DNA of 35,369 nucleotides from Paludibacteraceae bacterium (GTDB lineage: Bacteria; Bacteroidota; Bacteroidia; Bacteroidales; Paludibacteraceae), in NCBI GenBank assembly GCA_016280845.1, contig JAEEHO010000190.1:1-35369 (forward strand), written 5' to 3'. Every line of letters starts with the position of its first letter. The first letter of the stretch is position 1. The position numbers and the translations under genes were made by a program. Below the pieces are notes generated by a model. That model was not told the origin of the DNA. It saw only the letters and a list, made by a program, of their open reading frames with translations, and ran no database searches. Positions 23,185-33,471 of this stretch are shown here, one piece after another.

Positions 23185-26100
23185 CTAGTTCAGTCCAAGC
23201 CTGCGCGCCTGAGACCGCATTTCTTTCCAGACTTCTCCCATCGTGGTTCCTTCTGTGATATGCCTCATATCCCACGACCCGATAGTCATATTGTAGTTTA
23301 CGACGCTCGTGTTGTTCGCGTTATTGGTGGAAACACGGTTTTGATTCTGCCTGGAAGCACCTTTGATCCCGTAGCGACCAGCCATTGCAGTATTGCCAAG
23401 AGTAGAAGATGACAACATGCTGGAGTGTGCGCTGCCCTTGTTGCCGCTTGCACTGGAGGGACTTGCCTGCACGGGAAACAATTCGTCAATCCAGCTCGGC
23501 ACATGGTTGTCGTCGTCCGTGGTCGACCCTCCGGAAGACGAGTCGCCAGAGCTTGTGCCGCCGCCTCCTGCGCCTCCTCCGGACGAGCCGCCCCCAGAAC
23601 CACCACCGCCATTTGCGGCTTGGTATGCGGCGATTGACGCGTTCATTTCAGCGGCTCGCGACGCGCTTACTTTCCATTTTTGAGTGCCGCTGGAGTTGTA
23701 AACGTAGTCGCCCTCTTCAATTGGCATCGTGGAGGCAATCGGCTCGCCGTCTTTATAGGTAATCCAGTATTTTGTGCCATCGGGCTTTTCAGCCATGTGC
23801 TGATATTCGCCTTGCGCACCATTACCGCCGCCGCCCCAATTGTCATCGGAGCTTCCGCCTCCACCGCCTGAGCCGCCGCCAGAATCGCCTCCGTAGTCAT
23901 CAACGCTTGCTGTCTGCAGTAGCGCATTGATAAGGTCTTGAAGCTTTCCTGGCAGAAGTGAAAGAATGTCAGCCACTTCTGAGAGAGAGTCAGCCGATTT
24001 TTCCAGCTGATAGTCGCTTTTGTCGAGCGTGGCGCCAAGCTTTCCGAAAGCCAGTTCCAGCATCGCCCGCGCCTCTTCCAGCTCCTCGGAAAGGTCATCG
24101 GTCTTTTCGGTCAGCGTTGCGTTCAGGTCTCCAAACGTAAGCGCCGTCGTTTCAATCTCGCGGTACGTCGCGTCAATCTCACGCGAAACTTCCTCAAAGC
24201 CATCGGTAGCCCGCGTCATCACGTTCGTAAGGTCAATGCCGTATTTGTCATACAGCTTGCGCATCTTGTCCGTGATGTACTTATAGGCTTTCTGGAAGTC
24301 GTACTTCCCGTCGATGATGCCATTTGCGGCTTCATTGATCGCTTCAATCAGCCCGTTGTAGCTTTCCTTGATTGCCTCAATTTGGGCTTCGATTTCCTTG
24401 ATCTTCTGCTGGTACTGGTACTCTTCAAGCGCATCCTGTGCTTTTTGCAGTGCGTCCTCAGCGCTCTGCACGTCTTTTGCGTTCGAGACCCATTCCCATT
24501 GACCGGCGCTCGCGTTGTATGTGCGCACGGTCCTCTGGCGTTTCGCGTTTTCGAGTGCATCGCGGGCCTTTTCCACGGCGAGGAGTTTTTCCTCTTCCTC
24601 ACGTTGCGCCTTTGCTTCGTCGTGCTGCTTTTTCAGGAGGTCAAGCTGTTCCTGAAGTGGCCCCGTCGCCGCGTCCCGCTCGGTTTCCAGAAGCTCCTGC
24701 GCTGCTTCGGCAAGCTCGGAAAGCTGTTTCTTTTCGAGTTCGAGTATCTTCCGAAGCGTGTTATAATACTCCGTCGCGGTTTCGTTCTGGTCTGCGACCG
24801 ACGCGCCTATGTTTTTCTGATACTCGCCCTGCGCTTCCAGCGCTTCCAAGATTTGCCGATATTTTTCGATTTGCTGGTCGGTAGAAAGCCCCATCGCCTC
24901 CATAAGAGCGAGTTCGCCCTTACGAAGCGTGATGACATCCTGCAAGAACTTGAGGTGCGCGTCCTCGGCGGCTGTTGTTTCCTTCTTGCCGTTCTCCAGC
25001 TCCCACATCTCTTCCATGATGTTGAGATATTCGAGCGCGAGCTGGTTGATTTCAAGCTGAGAAGCGCCGTTTTCCTCCATCCACTTGCCTTGAGCAATCA
25101 GCGCGTCGGCGTATTGCTGCATATAGGCAAGCTGTTCTTCAACGGACATTCCAAGCTTTTCGGCAAGCTGGATATCTAGTTTCCGAAGCGCCGCGGTATC
25201 GGAGAGGTACTTGAGGTCGAGTTCTCTCTGCTTTTTTGCCTCTTCCGTAAGGTCTTTTTCAAGCGCAAGCCAGTTCTTCTTTGCCGTGATGATTTCCAGA
25301 ACCGTCGCAAGAAGATCGTCCTGCGAAGCGCCGGATGCAAGCTGGGTTTCAAGAAGCGCTACCCACGACTCGTAGATTTCCTGTGCCTTTTCCGACATTT
25401 CCTCGTCGGAAGCGCCGATGGCTTTCAGGAGTTCCAGCTGTTTGTCCTGATAGGAAATGAGGCTACGGTAAGGCTTCTCAATTTCCTCGTTGATCTTTTT
25501 CTGGATTTCCCACCACTGGGTCGACAGAGCAACAACCTCGGCGACCGCCTCGGCATTGCCGTCTTGATACGCCTTGCTCTGCCGCAGGAGTTCCGCTTCT
25601 TCGTGCAGAAGCTCTTGCTCCTTGCGGTAAGCCTCGACTCGTTCAACAACAGGTGCTTTTGTCTGTTCCATAAACGCAAGATTCTGCTCAAGAAGCTTGC
25701 GTTCATTTTGCAGGGACTCCTGCTCAAGTTGGCGTTTCTTTTCTTCCTGCGTAAGAAGGTCGGACTCGACCGAACTCACGTCCTGAAGGATTTCCAGTTC
25801 GTCGTCCGTCAGGCTGTTGATATCCTGCTGGGCTTTTGCGTAGGCGTTCTTGTAGTTTGCTGTGCTCTTGACGTACTTGTTCAGCCCACGCTCCGCGTCC
25901 TGAATTCTGTCTACTTGCTCGATAAGCTTCTTGCGCTTCGCGCCCTCGGCTTCAAGGTAGTCATACCGTTCCTTTTCGTAAGCAACGAGTTCCTTGAGCC
26001 TTTCGAGTTCTTCGTCAGTCAGGCTTTTGGAGGAAGACGATCCAGAAGAGCGGCTGCTGAGTTTTGACCCGGTAGAGTATTTCGAGACGTAGCTGTCGAT

Positions 26101-29100
26101 GTCGCTTCCGAGACTCCCAAACGCGTGTGCAAGGTAGTCATCAAGGTTTTTGAATTCTCCCCGCGCCACCATTGCAGGCCCCATGCGCGGGTCGTCGATG
26201 CCTACTGACTTGAGCGCGTTGTTAAGAGCAATTGCCGCTGCCGCGCTCGTAAGTGCCTGCGTCTGCAGTCGCTTAATTTCATTGATGGTATTCTGCATCG
26301 AGAGCCGGTCGGCGACCATTTGTAGATACTCGACGGCGTGCCGCGTCGTATCCATGTGGTTCGCCGTTTCCAGCGCCGCGATGCCTGCCTCAGTAAGCCT
26401 ACCTTCTTCGTCGTAGAGCGCCTTTACCAAATCGGGGATGGCATCTTTCAGGTTATTGATGGAGTCGGTCGTCAGATTCCCGTACTCGTCAAAATCCTTG
26501 AGCGCCGCAGAAACCGCCTTGCACTGCTTTTCGAGTTCGTCGGTAGCCTCTCCGGTCGCTTTCAGCCCTTCGGCGAATCTCTTTGCCGATTCCAGTGAAT
26601 CGCGGAGTTCGTCAAGCGTTCCGCTCTTGATGGCGTCGTTCAGCTCGCGCATGGACACGCCAGCCGCGGCAGCAGAATCCTGCAGCATCTTGAACGCCTG
26701 CGCGACTGCTCCGTCCTCGCCGCCGAAGTGCATCGCCTCGCCGGTTTCGATTGCCGTCTCGCCGATGTCGGCGATCATGTTCTTGATGCGGATGCCGTCC
26801 TGCTCTATGCCCTCCGCGTCAAGCCGCAGGAGTTCTTCCGTTGTCCATCCCTCGCCGGCAGCCTGGATCAGCGAGTTGATGTATCTGGTAAGAGAATCGC
26901 GGGAAAGAAGCACCGCTCCGTTTTCGGTTTGGAGCATCGGCGAGAATGCGATTTCCACGCCGTCAAACTGTTCGGAAGAGCCAAGAACCGTGGATGCGCT
27001 TCCAATCCAGTCTTTTACGAACTTGTCCCAGTCGCGACCGGCTTCGTCGAACCAGCTTTCGAGTTCTTCCCTGTACCGCTCGAGAGTCGATTCAGACCAC
27101 TTGAGTACCTGTCGATTGTTGAGGTCGATGTTCCCGTAGACCGTCTTTTCAAGATCTACGCCAGCCTGCTTCGCCTCGGCGATGACTTCCTTGTAGTTCT
27201 CGATTGCCTCGGCAAAAGACAGAACTTCGCGATTTACCGCTTCCTCCTGCTGACCGACCGACTTGCCAAGGATTCCTGCAAGACGCTCGTACTCGTCGAC
27301 GATAGCTTTTTCTGTGTTTGTCAGCTCGATTCCGGCATCTTTTGCGTTGATAAGGCCGTCGTATACGTCCTTATACTTTGTAATCTGCTCGGAAATGGAA
27401 TCAATATATCCGTCAAGCCCGATTTTTGCGGATTGATACTGTTCTTCCGCGTCGGCGACCGCGGCATTCATGTCGCGTAGTGCGACCTCCGCCTGCGTAA
27501 GATATCTGGTGAATCCGCCCGTGGAATAATCAAACTCGTCGCTGAATTCTGTTTCTCTGGTATTGCCGCGGCTGTTGTCGTTCAGCCACATCTCCGCGGC
27601 GCGTTCTTTTTCCGCTTTCAGCGTTGCTTCCGCCGCAATCCTCTGCGCCTCAAGGACTTCGAGCCTCCGCTGCTCGACTTCGGTGAGTTCTTCCGCCCTG
27701 TTCTTGAGGTCTTCGTACTCGCTACCAAGCCCGAACTGCTTTTCGTATTCGTCGTTTAGGTCTCTGACGATTTCAAGCTGTTCCTCATAGGTGAGCGTCA
27801 GCGCGTCGGAAGCTTTTGCAATTCCCCAAAGAGCCGCTGCGGCAATCGTAACGATTGCGATGGGGCTGTTCGTAAGAAGAGCCGCCAAGTCGGCAAGAGC
27901 GATTTTGGCTCCTCCTGCCGTCGTGGCAATCATTGCAATTTCGTTGATGATAAAATTGAAAAGATTGCTGCTTGCAATCGCGGTAATTGCCTTTTTAAGC
28001 AGCAGAAACTCCGCTACCGTTCCCGCAACCGTTACGGTGAATTCTGCGAATCCGCTGTCCAGCACCTTGATAACGCCAGTCAGAATGTCAAGCGCACTTT
28101 TGACCGCATCGGTGTCAACAAGGTGTGAAATGAATTTCGTCCAGGTGTTCTGCAGGATTTGCGTTTTGGCTTCCCACGAGCCGAGCATCGTCTGGATTTC
28201 CTTGTCGGCGGTTCCCGCGGCATCCGCTGTCCCAGCAAGCGCTTTGTTGTAGGTTTCCTGCCCTTCAATCAAAGCGTTCAATTGGTTTGCGCGAAGCTTA
28301 CCGCCGAGTTGCGAAACCATGTTGAAGAGTTCGCCGCTGTTAAGCACGCCCTCCTGCACAGCTTGCGCAAGCGCGGCAATTGCGCGCATCGGATCGACGA
28401 TGGTTCCAGCCGCCTGTGCCGCCGCAACGGCATCAGGTGCAAACTGCTGAAGAATACCGTTGAGAGACTTGATAGTCTCCTCTGTAACCTTGAATCCGTC
28501 TTCCAGTTCGCCGGTCTCTCCGGCAAGGTTCATGATGATGGCGCGAAGCGCAGTACCGGCTCTGTTGCCGCTCTGCGCTGTCTGGCTGACAATCGTGGTA
28601 ATTGCCGCCATCGTCTGCTCGACAGAAAGACCAGCCTGTGCGGCGGTCGAGGCAACGATTGGCAAAGCCTCCGCAATATCTTCCAGGGAGACCGCGTAGT
28701 TGTTGTTCAGATAGTCCGCTTCATCGACGACCTTTGAAAGAGCCTTTACGTCGCCGTTGTACTTCCATGCCGCGTTTGCAGCAATCAGAAACTTGCTTGC
28801 AACCTCTGCCGTCGTATCGCCGACGAGCATCGTCTTGGTTGCCAGTTCGCCCAGTTCCTCTGCGCTGTTGCCGAGACCGGCTTTTTGGAACGTGTAGACC
28901 GCGGAAAGGTATTCGTCCGCCGCAACGCCATACTTGGACGCGGTATCGTATGCGCTTTCGCCGATGCGGTTCAGTTCCGTAGCGGTCAGGTTGCTGACCT
29001 TCGCGATGTTGGTAAGTTGCTTGTCAACTTCCTTCATCGTGTTAATGGCTTCGCGCATGGAGCGGATGACCGTTGCAACGCCTGCGTTCAGGACCTGCCA

Positions 29101-30135
29101 CGCCACGACCTTTGCAATGATAACGTCAAGCGTGTTGCCGAGCAGCTTTGTAAGCCACGATGCCTGACTCAGGTCTTGGTTCACCTTGCTCTGCGCAAAC
29201 GACTGATTCTTCGCCGCCTGCGCCGCCTGCTCCTGCTTTGCTGCAAGATTCGCTTCATTTTCGGCGGCCTTTGCCGCAGATGCAGCCTGCTTGTTTGCAG
29301 CTTTTTCAGCCGCAAGACCGTATTTTTCCGCCTCGGCAGCCATCGTTCTCTTGAGAGCGATTTGCTGCTCATCCGTTAGGCTGTTGACGTTTTCTGCGCT
29401 GGTGAGCGCGTTGAATGCAGTTGTCGCACGGTTCAGTTTTGCGGCAAGCGCGTCCCAATCTCCGCTTGCTGACTTCCAACCGTTTGGCGTAAGCGAGATA
29501 TCTGTCTGCGTCTTGCTGAGATCAGTTAACGCAGAGTAGTAGTCCTTGACAGCTCTTGTCGCGTCATCGAAACTGCCTCTTTGCATATTCGAGGCAAATT
29601 TTGCTTGGCTTGCATGAGACGCTTCCAGCTGTTTATTAAGGTCTGCGACATGTTCGCGCAGGGAATCCATCTCGCGGTTATACTGACTGATATGCGCGGC
29701 TGCCGCGGTTCCCATCGCTTTGTCCTGCGCCTGTGCTTGCTTTTCGTAGTCCTCGGTGATTTTCATTGTGACGCGGCTTGCATCCTCGCCATATTCAGTG
29801 AGGACTTTTGCGTTGCGTCCAATACCAAGAGCGACTTCGTCAATAGCGCTCTTGACTTCTCCGGTATTTACGTCAATGACCTGAACTGCCCGTTTATATT
29901 CCTCGCCAAGCGCGCTGATACCGCTTGTGTCTACGTTGAGCTTGACAGGCGTTTTGGAAATATTCGCCGCCGCCTGCCCGACTTGCTTGATGTCTGTTAC
30001 CGTCTGCTTCAGTGCTTCCGCGCCGCTCGAATCAACTTTTACCTTAATCTGCTGGTTTTGAAGCGCCTGAACGTCCTTCTGCAGCTGATTCAGTTGGTCG
30101 CGGACAACTTCAACGACGAGCTTCACAGATTCCAT
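23185..30135 (-). CDS. Tail tape measure protein (2316 aa)
   Basis: Very long coiled-coil protein with TP901-type central region (YGVAADEYLSAVYTFQKAGLGNSAEELGELATKTMLVGDTTAEVASKFLIAAN...), hydrophobic segments and repeats. Confidence 0.92.
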   Translation of the reverse strand: MESVKLVVEVVRDQLNQLQKDVQALQNQQIKVKVDSSGAEALKQTVTDIKQVGQAAANISKTPVKLNVDTSGISALGEEYKRAVQVIDVNTGEVKSAIDEVALGIGRNAKVLTEYGEDASRVTMKITEDYEKQAQAQDKAMGTAAAAHISQYNREMDSLREHVADLNKQLEASHASQAKFASNMQRGSFDDATRAVKDYYSALTDLSKTQTDISLTPNGWKSASGDWDALAAKLNRATTAFNALTSAENVNSLTDEQQIALKRTMAAEAEKYGLAAEKAANKQAASAAKAAENEANLAAKQEQAAQAAKNQSFAQSKVNQDLSQASWLTKLLGNTLDVIIAKVVAWQVLNAGVATVIRSMREAINTMKEVDKQLTNIAKVSNLTATELNRIGESAYDTASKYGVAADEYLSAVYTFQKAGLGNSAEELGELATKTMLVGDTTAEVASKFLIAANAAWKYNGDVKALSKVVDEADYLNNNYAVSLEDIAEALPIVASTAAQAGLSVEQTMAAITTIVSQTAQSGNRAGTALRAIIMNLAGETGELEDGFKVTEETIKSLNGILQQFAPDAVAAAQAAGTIVDPMRAIAALAQAVQEGVLNSGELFNMVSQLGGKLRANQLNALIEGQETYNKALAGTADAAGTADKEIQTMLGSWEAKTQILQNTWTKFISHLVDTDAVKSALDILTGVIKVLDSGFAEFTVTVAGTVAEFLLLKKAITAIASSNLFNFIINEIAMIATTAGGAKIALADLAALLTNSPIAIVTIAAAALWGIAKASDALTLTYEEQLEIVRDLNDEYEKQFGLGSEYEDLKNRAEELTEVEQRRLEVLEAQRIAAEATLKAEKERAAEMWLNDNSRGNTRETEFSDEFDYSTGGFTRYLTQAEVALRDMNAAVADAEEQYQSAKIGLDGYIDSISEQITKYKDVYDGLINAKDAGIELTNTEKAIVDEYERLAGILGKSVGQQEEAVNREVLSFAEAIENYKEVIAEAKQAGVDLEKTVYGNIDLNNRQVLKWSESTLERYREELESWFDEAGRDWDKFVKDWIGSASTVLGSSEQFDGVEIAFSPMLQTENGAVLLSRDSLTRYINSLIQAAGEGWTTEELLRLDAEGIEQDGIRIKNMIADIGETAIETGEAMHFGGEDGAVAQAFKMLQDSAAAAGVSMRELNDAIKSGTLDELRDSLESAKRFAEGLKATGEATDELEKQCKAVSAALKDFDEYGNLTTDSINNLKDAIPDLVKALYDEEGRLTEAGIAALETANHMDTTRHAVEYLQMVADRLSMQNTINEIKRLQTQALTSAAAAIALNNALKSVGIDDPRMGPAMVARGEFKNLDDYLAHAFGSLGSDIDSYVSKYSTGSKLSSRSSGSSSSKSLTDEELERLKELVAYEKERYDYLEAEGAKRKKLIEQVDRIQDAERGLNKYVKSTANYKNAYAKAQQDINSLTDDELEILQDVSSVESDLLTQEEKKRQLEQESLQNERKLLEQNLAFMEQTKAPVVERVEAYRKEQELLHEEAELLRQSKAYQDGNAEAVAEVVALSTQWWEIQKKINEEIEKPYRSLISYQDKQLELLKAIGASDEEMSEKAQEIYESWVALLETQLASGASQDDLLATVLEIITAKKNWLALEKDLTEEAKKQRELDLKYLSDTAALRKLDIQLAEKLGMSVEEQLAYMQQYADALIAQGKWMEENGASQLEINQLALEYLNIMEEMWELENGKKETTAAEDAHLKFLQDVITLRKGELALMEAMGLSTDQQIEKYRQILEALEAQGEYQKNIGASVADQNETATEYYNTLRKILELEKKQLSELAEAAQELLETERDAATGPLQEQLDLLKKQHDEAKAQREEEEKLLAVEKARDALENAKRQRTVRTYNASAGQWEWVSNAKDVQSAEDALQKAQDALEEYQYQQKIKEIEAQIEAIKESYNGLIEAINEAANGIIDGKYDFQKAYKYITDKMRKLYDKYGIDLTNVMTRATDGFEEVSREIDATYREIETTALTFGDLNATLTEKTDDLSEELEEARAMLELAFGKLGATLDKSDYQLEKSADSLSEVADILSLLPGKLQDLINALLQTASVDDYGGDSGGGSGGGGGSSDDNWGGGGNGAQGEYQHMAEKPDGTKYWITYKDGEPIASTMPIEEGDYVYNSSGTQKWKVSASRAAEMNASIAAYQAANGGGGSGGGSSGGGAGGGGTSSGDSSSGGSTTDDDNHVPSWIDELFPVQASPSSASGNKGSAHSSMLSSSTLGNTAMAGRYGIKGASRQNQNRVSTNNANNTSVVNYNMTIGSWDMRHITEGTTMGEVWKEMRSQARRLGLN

Positions 30136-30152
30136 TGCTCAAAACCCTCCAA

Positions 30153-30632
30153 TTAAAACGTAAAACCGGCATCCTGCAAGCCGCGCTTCAAAGCGCTTTC
30201 AAACGTGCCGTTTTCTATCATGCTTCTTTCTGCCGCGCCGTAGAATGGGCGCGGGAAAGGCTGTTTTGCGTAGATGTCTGAGTATTCCCACGTATACCCA
30301 TAGCCTTCTTCGATTACTTGGTCGATTGGACCTTCGCCGTCGACTCCCTCCGTGTTGTTTCGTACTGTAATCATGTATCCGTTTCCCGTGGGGCCACACT
30401 CTTCTTTTACTAGCTCATTGTTGTCAGGATCGGCAAGACCCCCATCGCCCCATCTGCGCTCGTAGTGCATGAAGTGACCGTGCGGTTCATACTTTGGGTA
30501 AACATTTTCGAGCGTCGATACGGAAATCGCAAACTTGACGTTTCCGAATACGTACTTTTCCGATTCCATTGCCACTGCGATAGCCGCGTCTAGCTTTTCG
30601 TTGAACTTTGCAATATCCTGTGCAAGACTCAT
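30153..30632 (-). CDS. Hypothetical tail/neck protein
   Basis: ORF; likely start MSLAQDIAKFNEKLDA at 30632. Confidence 0.6.
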   Translation of the reverse strand: MSLAQDIAKFNEKLDAAIAVAMESEKYVFGNVKFAISVSTLENVYPKYEPHGHFMHYERRWGDGGLADPDNNELVKEECGPTGNGYMITVRNNTEGVDGEGPIDQVIEEGYGYTWEYSDIYAKQPFPRPFYGAAERSMIENGTFESALKRGLQDAGFTF

Positions 30633-30654
30633 TATCTCACCGTCCTCATAAGCC

Positions 30655-30714
30655 AAACGGCGATGCAAGATCGCCGTTTCGCTTACGCCCGCGACCTCTT
30701 GCGGGGTCGCGGGC
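30655..30714. promoter_or_regulatory. Tandem 10-bp hairpins with complementary loops
   Basis: AAACGGCGAT-GCAAG-ATCGCCGTTT (30655-30679) and GCCCGCGACC-TCTTGCGG-GGTCGCGGGC (30687-30714); both stems perfect; loops GCAAG and CTTGC complementary. Confidence 0.75.
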
Positions 30715-30734
30715 TTGTGTTGAGTTTTTTGCTT

Positions 30735-31874
30735 TTACGGGGTCGGTTCGACCACGCTCACGTTCACGGTGTCAGAGAAAGTCTGGCTTCCGTTCGTGTA
30801 GGTGACTGTCAGCTCCGTATCACCGGCGGAGCTTCCGGCAGTGATGAGACCGTTCGCGGAAACAGTCGTTCCGGTGGGAGCGCCAGAAGCCAGCTCGTAG
30901 GTGAATCCGCTCGTGACGTTCTTCACCAGTTCGCCATTGACGACGAGCGTCGGACGCACCTGGTAAGTACCGCTTGTCTCGACCTCGATCAGACCGCCGA
31001 GCTGCGCGACAACACCCTCGATGCCGCTCGTGGTGTCGCACGGCACGTAGATGTAGTACGCAAACGGGTTGCTGGAGCCGCCACAGTCGTCGCACTCACC
31101 GTCGATGGTGGTGGGATTGTAGGCAAGCGCCTGACCCGTGATGCTCGTAGTGTCGTTCGTGGTCTGGTCGCCGGTCACGCCGCCCATATCGCCGCCGAGC
31201 TTGAGGCGCGGTACGACGATGATGAGGTTGCCGACATGCGTACCCTGGTTGCCAGCGCCGCCGCCGTTGCTGTCGTAGACCGCCATGACCGCGGTGAAGC
31301 GGTAGATGTGCGGGTCAAACAGAGAACTCATCGTGGCAATCTGCGCGTTGGCGCGCATGATGTGATACCACACCTTGTACTGCTTGCCGGACGTCGCGGC
31401 AAATCCGGTGATAGCGCCAGACGTCGGGTCGATTGCGTACGCAGTACCGCCGGTCTCCACGGGGGAAGCCGCTCCGACCTCCTGAACGAACGCCACAACG
31501 TCGGAAGCGCCAATCGCCGCGACGGGAGCGCCGCCGGAAACGTCGATGGACAGAGTCTCACCGGACGCGGTAACAGTCTGGCACACCATAACGGGAGCGC
31601 CGTAGGACATCGCCGCGCCGGTCTGACCGGCCTTGGCAAACAGGCTGAAATCAGCCGAAACGAAGTTCACGGAAAGACCGGAATCGCTCGGAAGCATGGC
31701 AACGATGGGGTTGCCGATACCGCCGCGGATTTCGCCCTGAGTGAGGCTCGTCTGGACGTTCGCCGTCTGGAAGTTGTTGCTCGCGTAAACGATGTCGTTG
31801 GTGCTGGGGTCCTGCAGATAAGCGGTCGCCGTACCCTTGAGGAAAAGGTTGCCGCTAGTAAAACGAATCGCCAT
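30735..31874 (-). CDS. Major-tail-like protein with C-terminal BIG2/Ig-like domain
   Basis: MAIRFTSGNLFLKGTATAYLQDPSTND...; C-terminus GAPTGTTVSANGLITAGSSAGDTELTVTYTNGSQTFSDTVNVSV. Confidence 0.65.
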   Translation of the reverse strand: MAIRFTSGNLFLKGTATAYLQDPSTNDIVYASNNFQTANVQTSLTQGEIRGGIGNPIVAMLPSDSGLSVNFVSADFSLFAKAGQTGAAMSYGAPVMVCQTVTASGETLSIDVSGGAPVAAIGASDVVAFVQEVGAASPVETGGTAYAIDPTSGAITGFAATSGKQYKVWYHIMRANAQIATMSSLFDPHIYRFTAVMAVYDSNGGGAGNQGTHVGNLIIVVPRLKLGGDMGGVTGDQTTNDTTSITGQALAYNPTTIDGECDDCGGSSNPFAYYIYVPCDTTSGIEGVVAQLGGLIEVETSGTYQVRPTLVVNGELVKNVTSGFTYELASGAPTGTTVSANGLITAGSSAGDTELTVTYTNGSQTFSDTVNVSVVEPTP

Positions 31875-31905
31875 AGGTAATTCACTCCTTCTTTTAGATT
31901 ATGGT

Positions 31906-32733
31906 TCAGTTGATTTCCTGCCCCGCAGCCTCCATTGCTCGGATTCCCTCGCCATTGGCAAAGTCCTGCATTGAGACATGAGAGCTTGTTTCTTGCTCAC
32001 GCTCCAGCCACGGATGTGGGCAAGGATTCCCACCTTTCCATGTGCAGCCGTTTCCTGCGTTGATTGAGCAAATGACATAGTCAAGCACTTTACGCATTGC
32101 GTCTGCTTTATTGTGGAGCTTGAGTATTGCCCATTCGTCCACGTCCGCGTCAGTTTCCAGAAGCTGAACGAAGTCGATTTCGTCTTCGATGCTTCCCTTG
32201 AGCTGTGGCCCCTGCGAAGCCATTACTTTCTCTGCTTCAACAAGGTCTGGGTTCGCGTCATCTCCGTAGAGTCTGATGCCGTTCTGCGCGGCGATGATTG
32301 GGCGGATTTTGGCGTACTGCGCGGGGGTTATTTCTATTATTTCTTCCCCGTTCAGCATCGCCGATACTTTCTTGAGGCGTGATGGGTCTTTTGCGTCCGC
32401 TGCAATCCTAAACTGCTTCAGTTTCCCGTCCGCGTCCAGTTCTTCCCCAAGCCGCAGAGAAAGAGCTAGACCCAGCAGAGCACATGTAAACAGCCCAGTC
32501 AGCGGTTCTCCTTTCATCGCCGCCTCATAGTCCAGTTGGTACATCGCCTGCAGTATTGGCATTGACATCAGGCGTACAGGGAACGTCTGCTGTAATGTCT
32601 CAAGCGCAGGGATAGACAACCGGAAAAGTTCCTCCTCTTTGACCCGGACCGGGTAAAGAGTCAAGCCAGAGACTTGAATCGGTTTGTATCGCCTCACGGC
32701 TTTCTGTATGTTCAAAGGCAAGTCTTTTTCCAT
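31906..32733 (-). CDS. Hypothetical structural-module protein (possible chaperone-like)
   Basis: ORF in the late operon; function not recognised. Confidence 0.55.
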   Translation of the reverse strand: MEKDLPLNIQKAVRRYKPIQVSGLTLYPVRVKEEELFRLSIPALETLQQTFPVRLMSMPILQAMYQLDYEAAMKGEPLTGLFTCALLGLALSLRLGEELDADGKLKQFRIAADAKDPSRLKKVSAMLNGEEIIEITPAQYAKIRPIIAAQNGIRLYGDDANPDLVEAEKVMASQGPQLKGSIEDEIDFVQLLETDADVDEWAILKLHNKADAMRKVLDYVICSINAGNGCTWKGGNPCPHPWLEREQETSSHVSMQDFANGEGIRAMEAAGQEIN

Positions 32734-32763
32734 CTTTCGACCTTCCTTATCCCCTTATTGTTT

Positions 32764-33468
32764 TTAGCACTGTTCGCAAGTGCTGTGGATGCTCTGATCG
32801 TCGCCGTCTTTCCACGCAATTGAGCAGTGAAGAGATCGACCGACGACACTACCTTCGGTGTAGATTGGCGTAGAGCCGTTGTCAGTGTGGTCTTGCCGAA
32901 GGAAAGAAATCGCGCCTATGCCTGTCATGTTGATTGGCGCAAGCGCCTCCGTGATTGCCTGCTCGATGGCAAACGTCCTGCTTTCTACGTGCGTCTTGAT
33001 GTTCGCTTCAAATGTTGTGTCTGTCCAAATATCGAAGCGAATTCCAAGCGTAGTGATGTACGGGCGCGGTGTGAATACTCTACCGACGTAGCACTTGACA
33101 AACGTCTTGCCCTCTAGGATGCTTTGCTTTGTGACGTGCTGCCAGAATAGCCGGTATCCCTTTGGATGCTCCGCCTTGTCCTCGTCCGTGTTGATGTCGG
33201 GTTTTGCTGGATCGTAGAGCATCGAAAGCTTTTGCGCAGGCGTTGGGAGCTTTTCTGAAAGCGGGTCTTCCGTGTCGTACCACAGGTACTTTGCAAACCG
33301 CACGCGCGGTCTGCTATTATCGTCCTGCGGCATATACCCGCTTGCGTCAGGCATATCGAGAAGATATGTCAGCATTTTGTACGGTATCTCCTCCGCGCCG
33401 TTCAGCGTGTTGTTCGCGTTTGGGACTACGCTGTAGGGATAGTACGGACTGGAAAAATCCAAACCCAT
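32764..33468 (-). CDS. Hypothetical head-tail/tail protein
   Basis: ORF in the late operon. Confidence 0.6.
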   Translation of the reverse strand: MGLDFSSPYYPYSVVPNANNTLNGAEEIPYKMLTYLLDMPDASGYMPQDDNSRPRVRFAKYLWYDTEDPLSEKLPTPAQKLSMLYDPAKPDINTDEDKAEHPKGYRLFWQHVTKQSILEGKTFVKCYVGRVFTPRPYITTLGIRFDIWTDTTFEANIKTHVESRTFAIEQAITEALAPINMTGIGAISFLRQDHTDNGSTPIYTEGSVVGRSLHCSIAWKDGDDQSIHSTCEQC

Positions 33469-33471
33469 AAC

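Noticed and set aside
30663-31880. 405-aa + strand ORF
   Set aside because: Antisense shadow of the major-tail-like gene; low-complexity R/V/D-rich translation, no SD.
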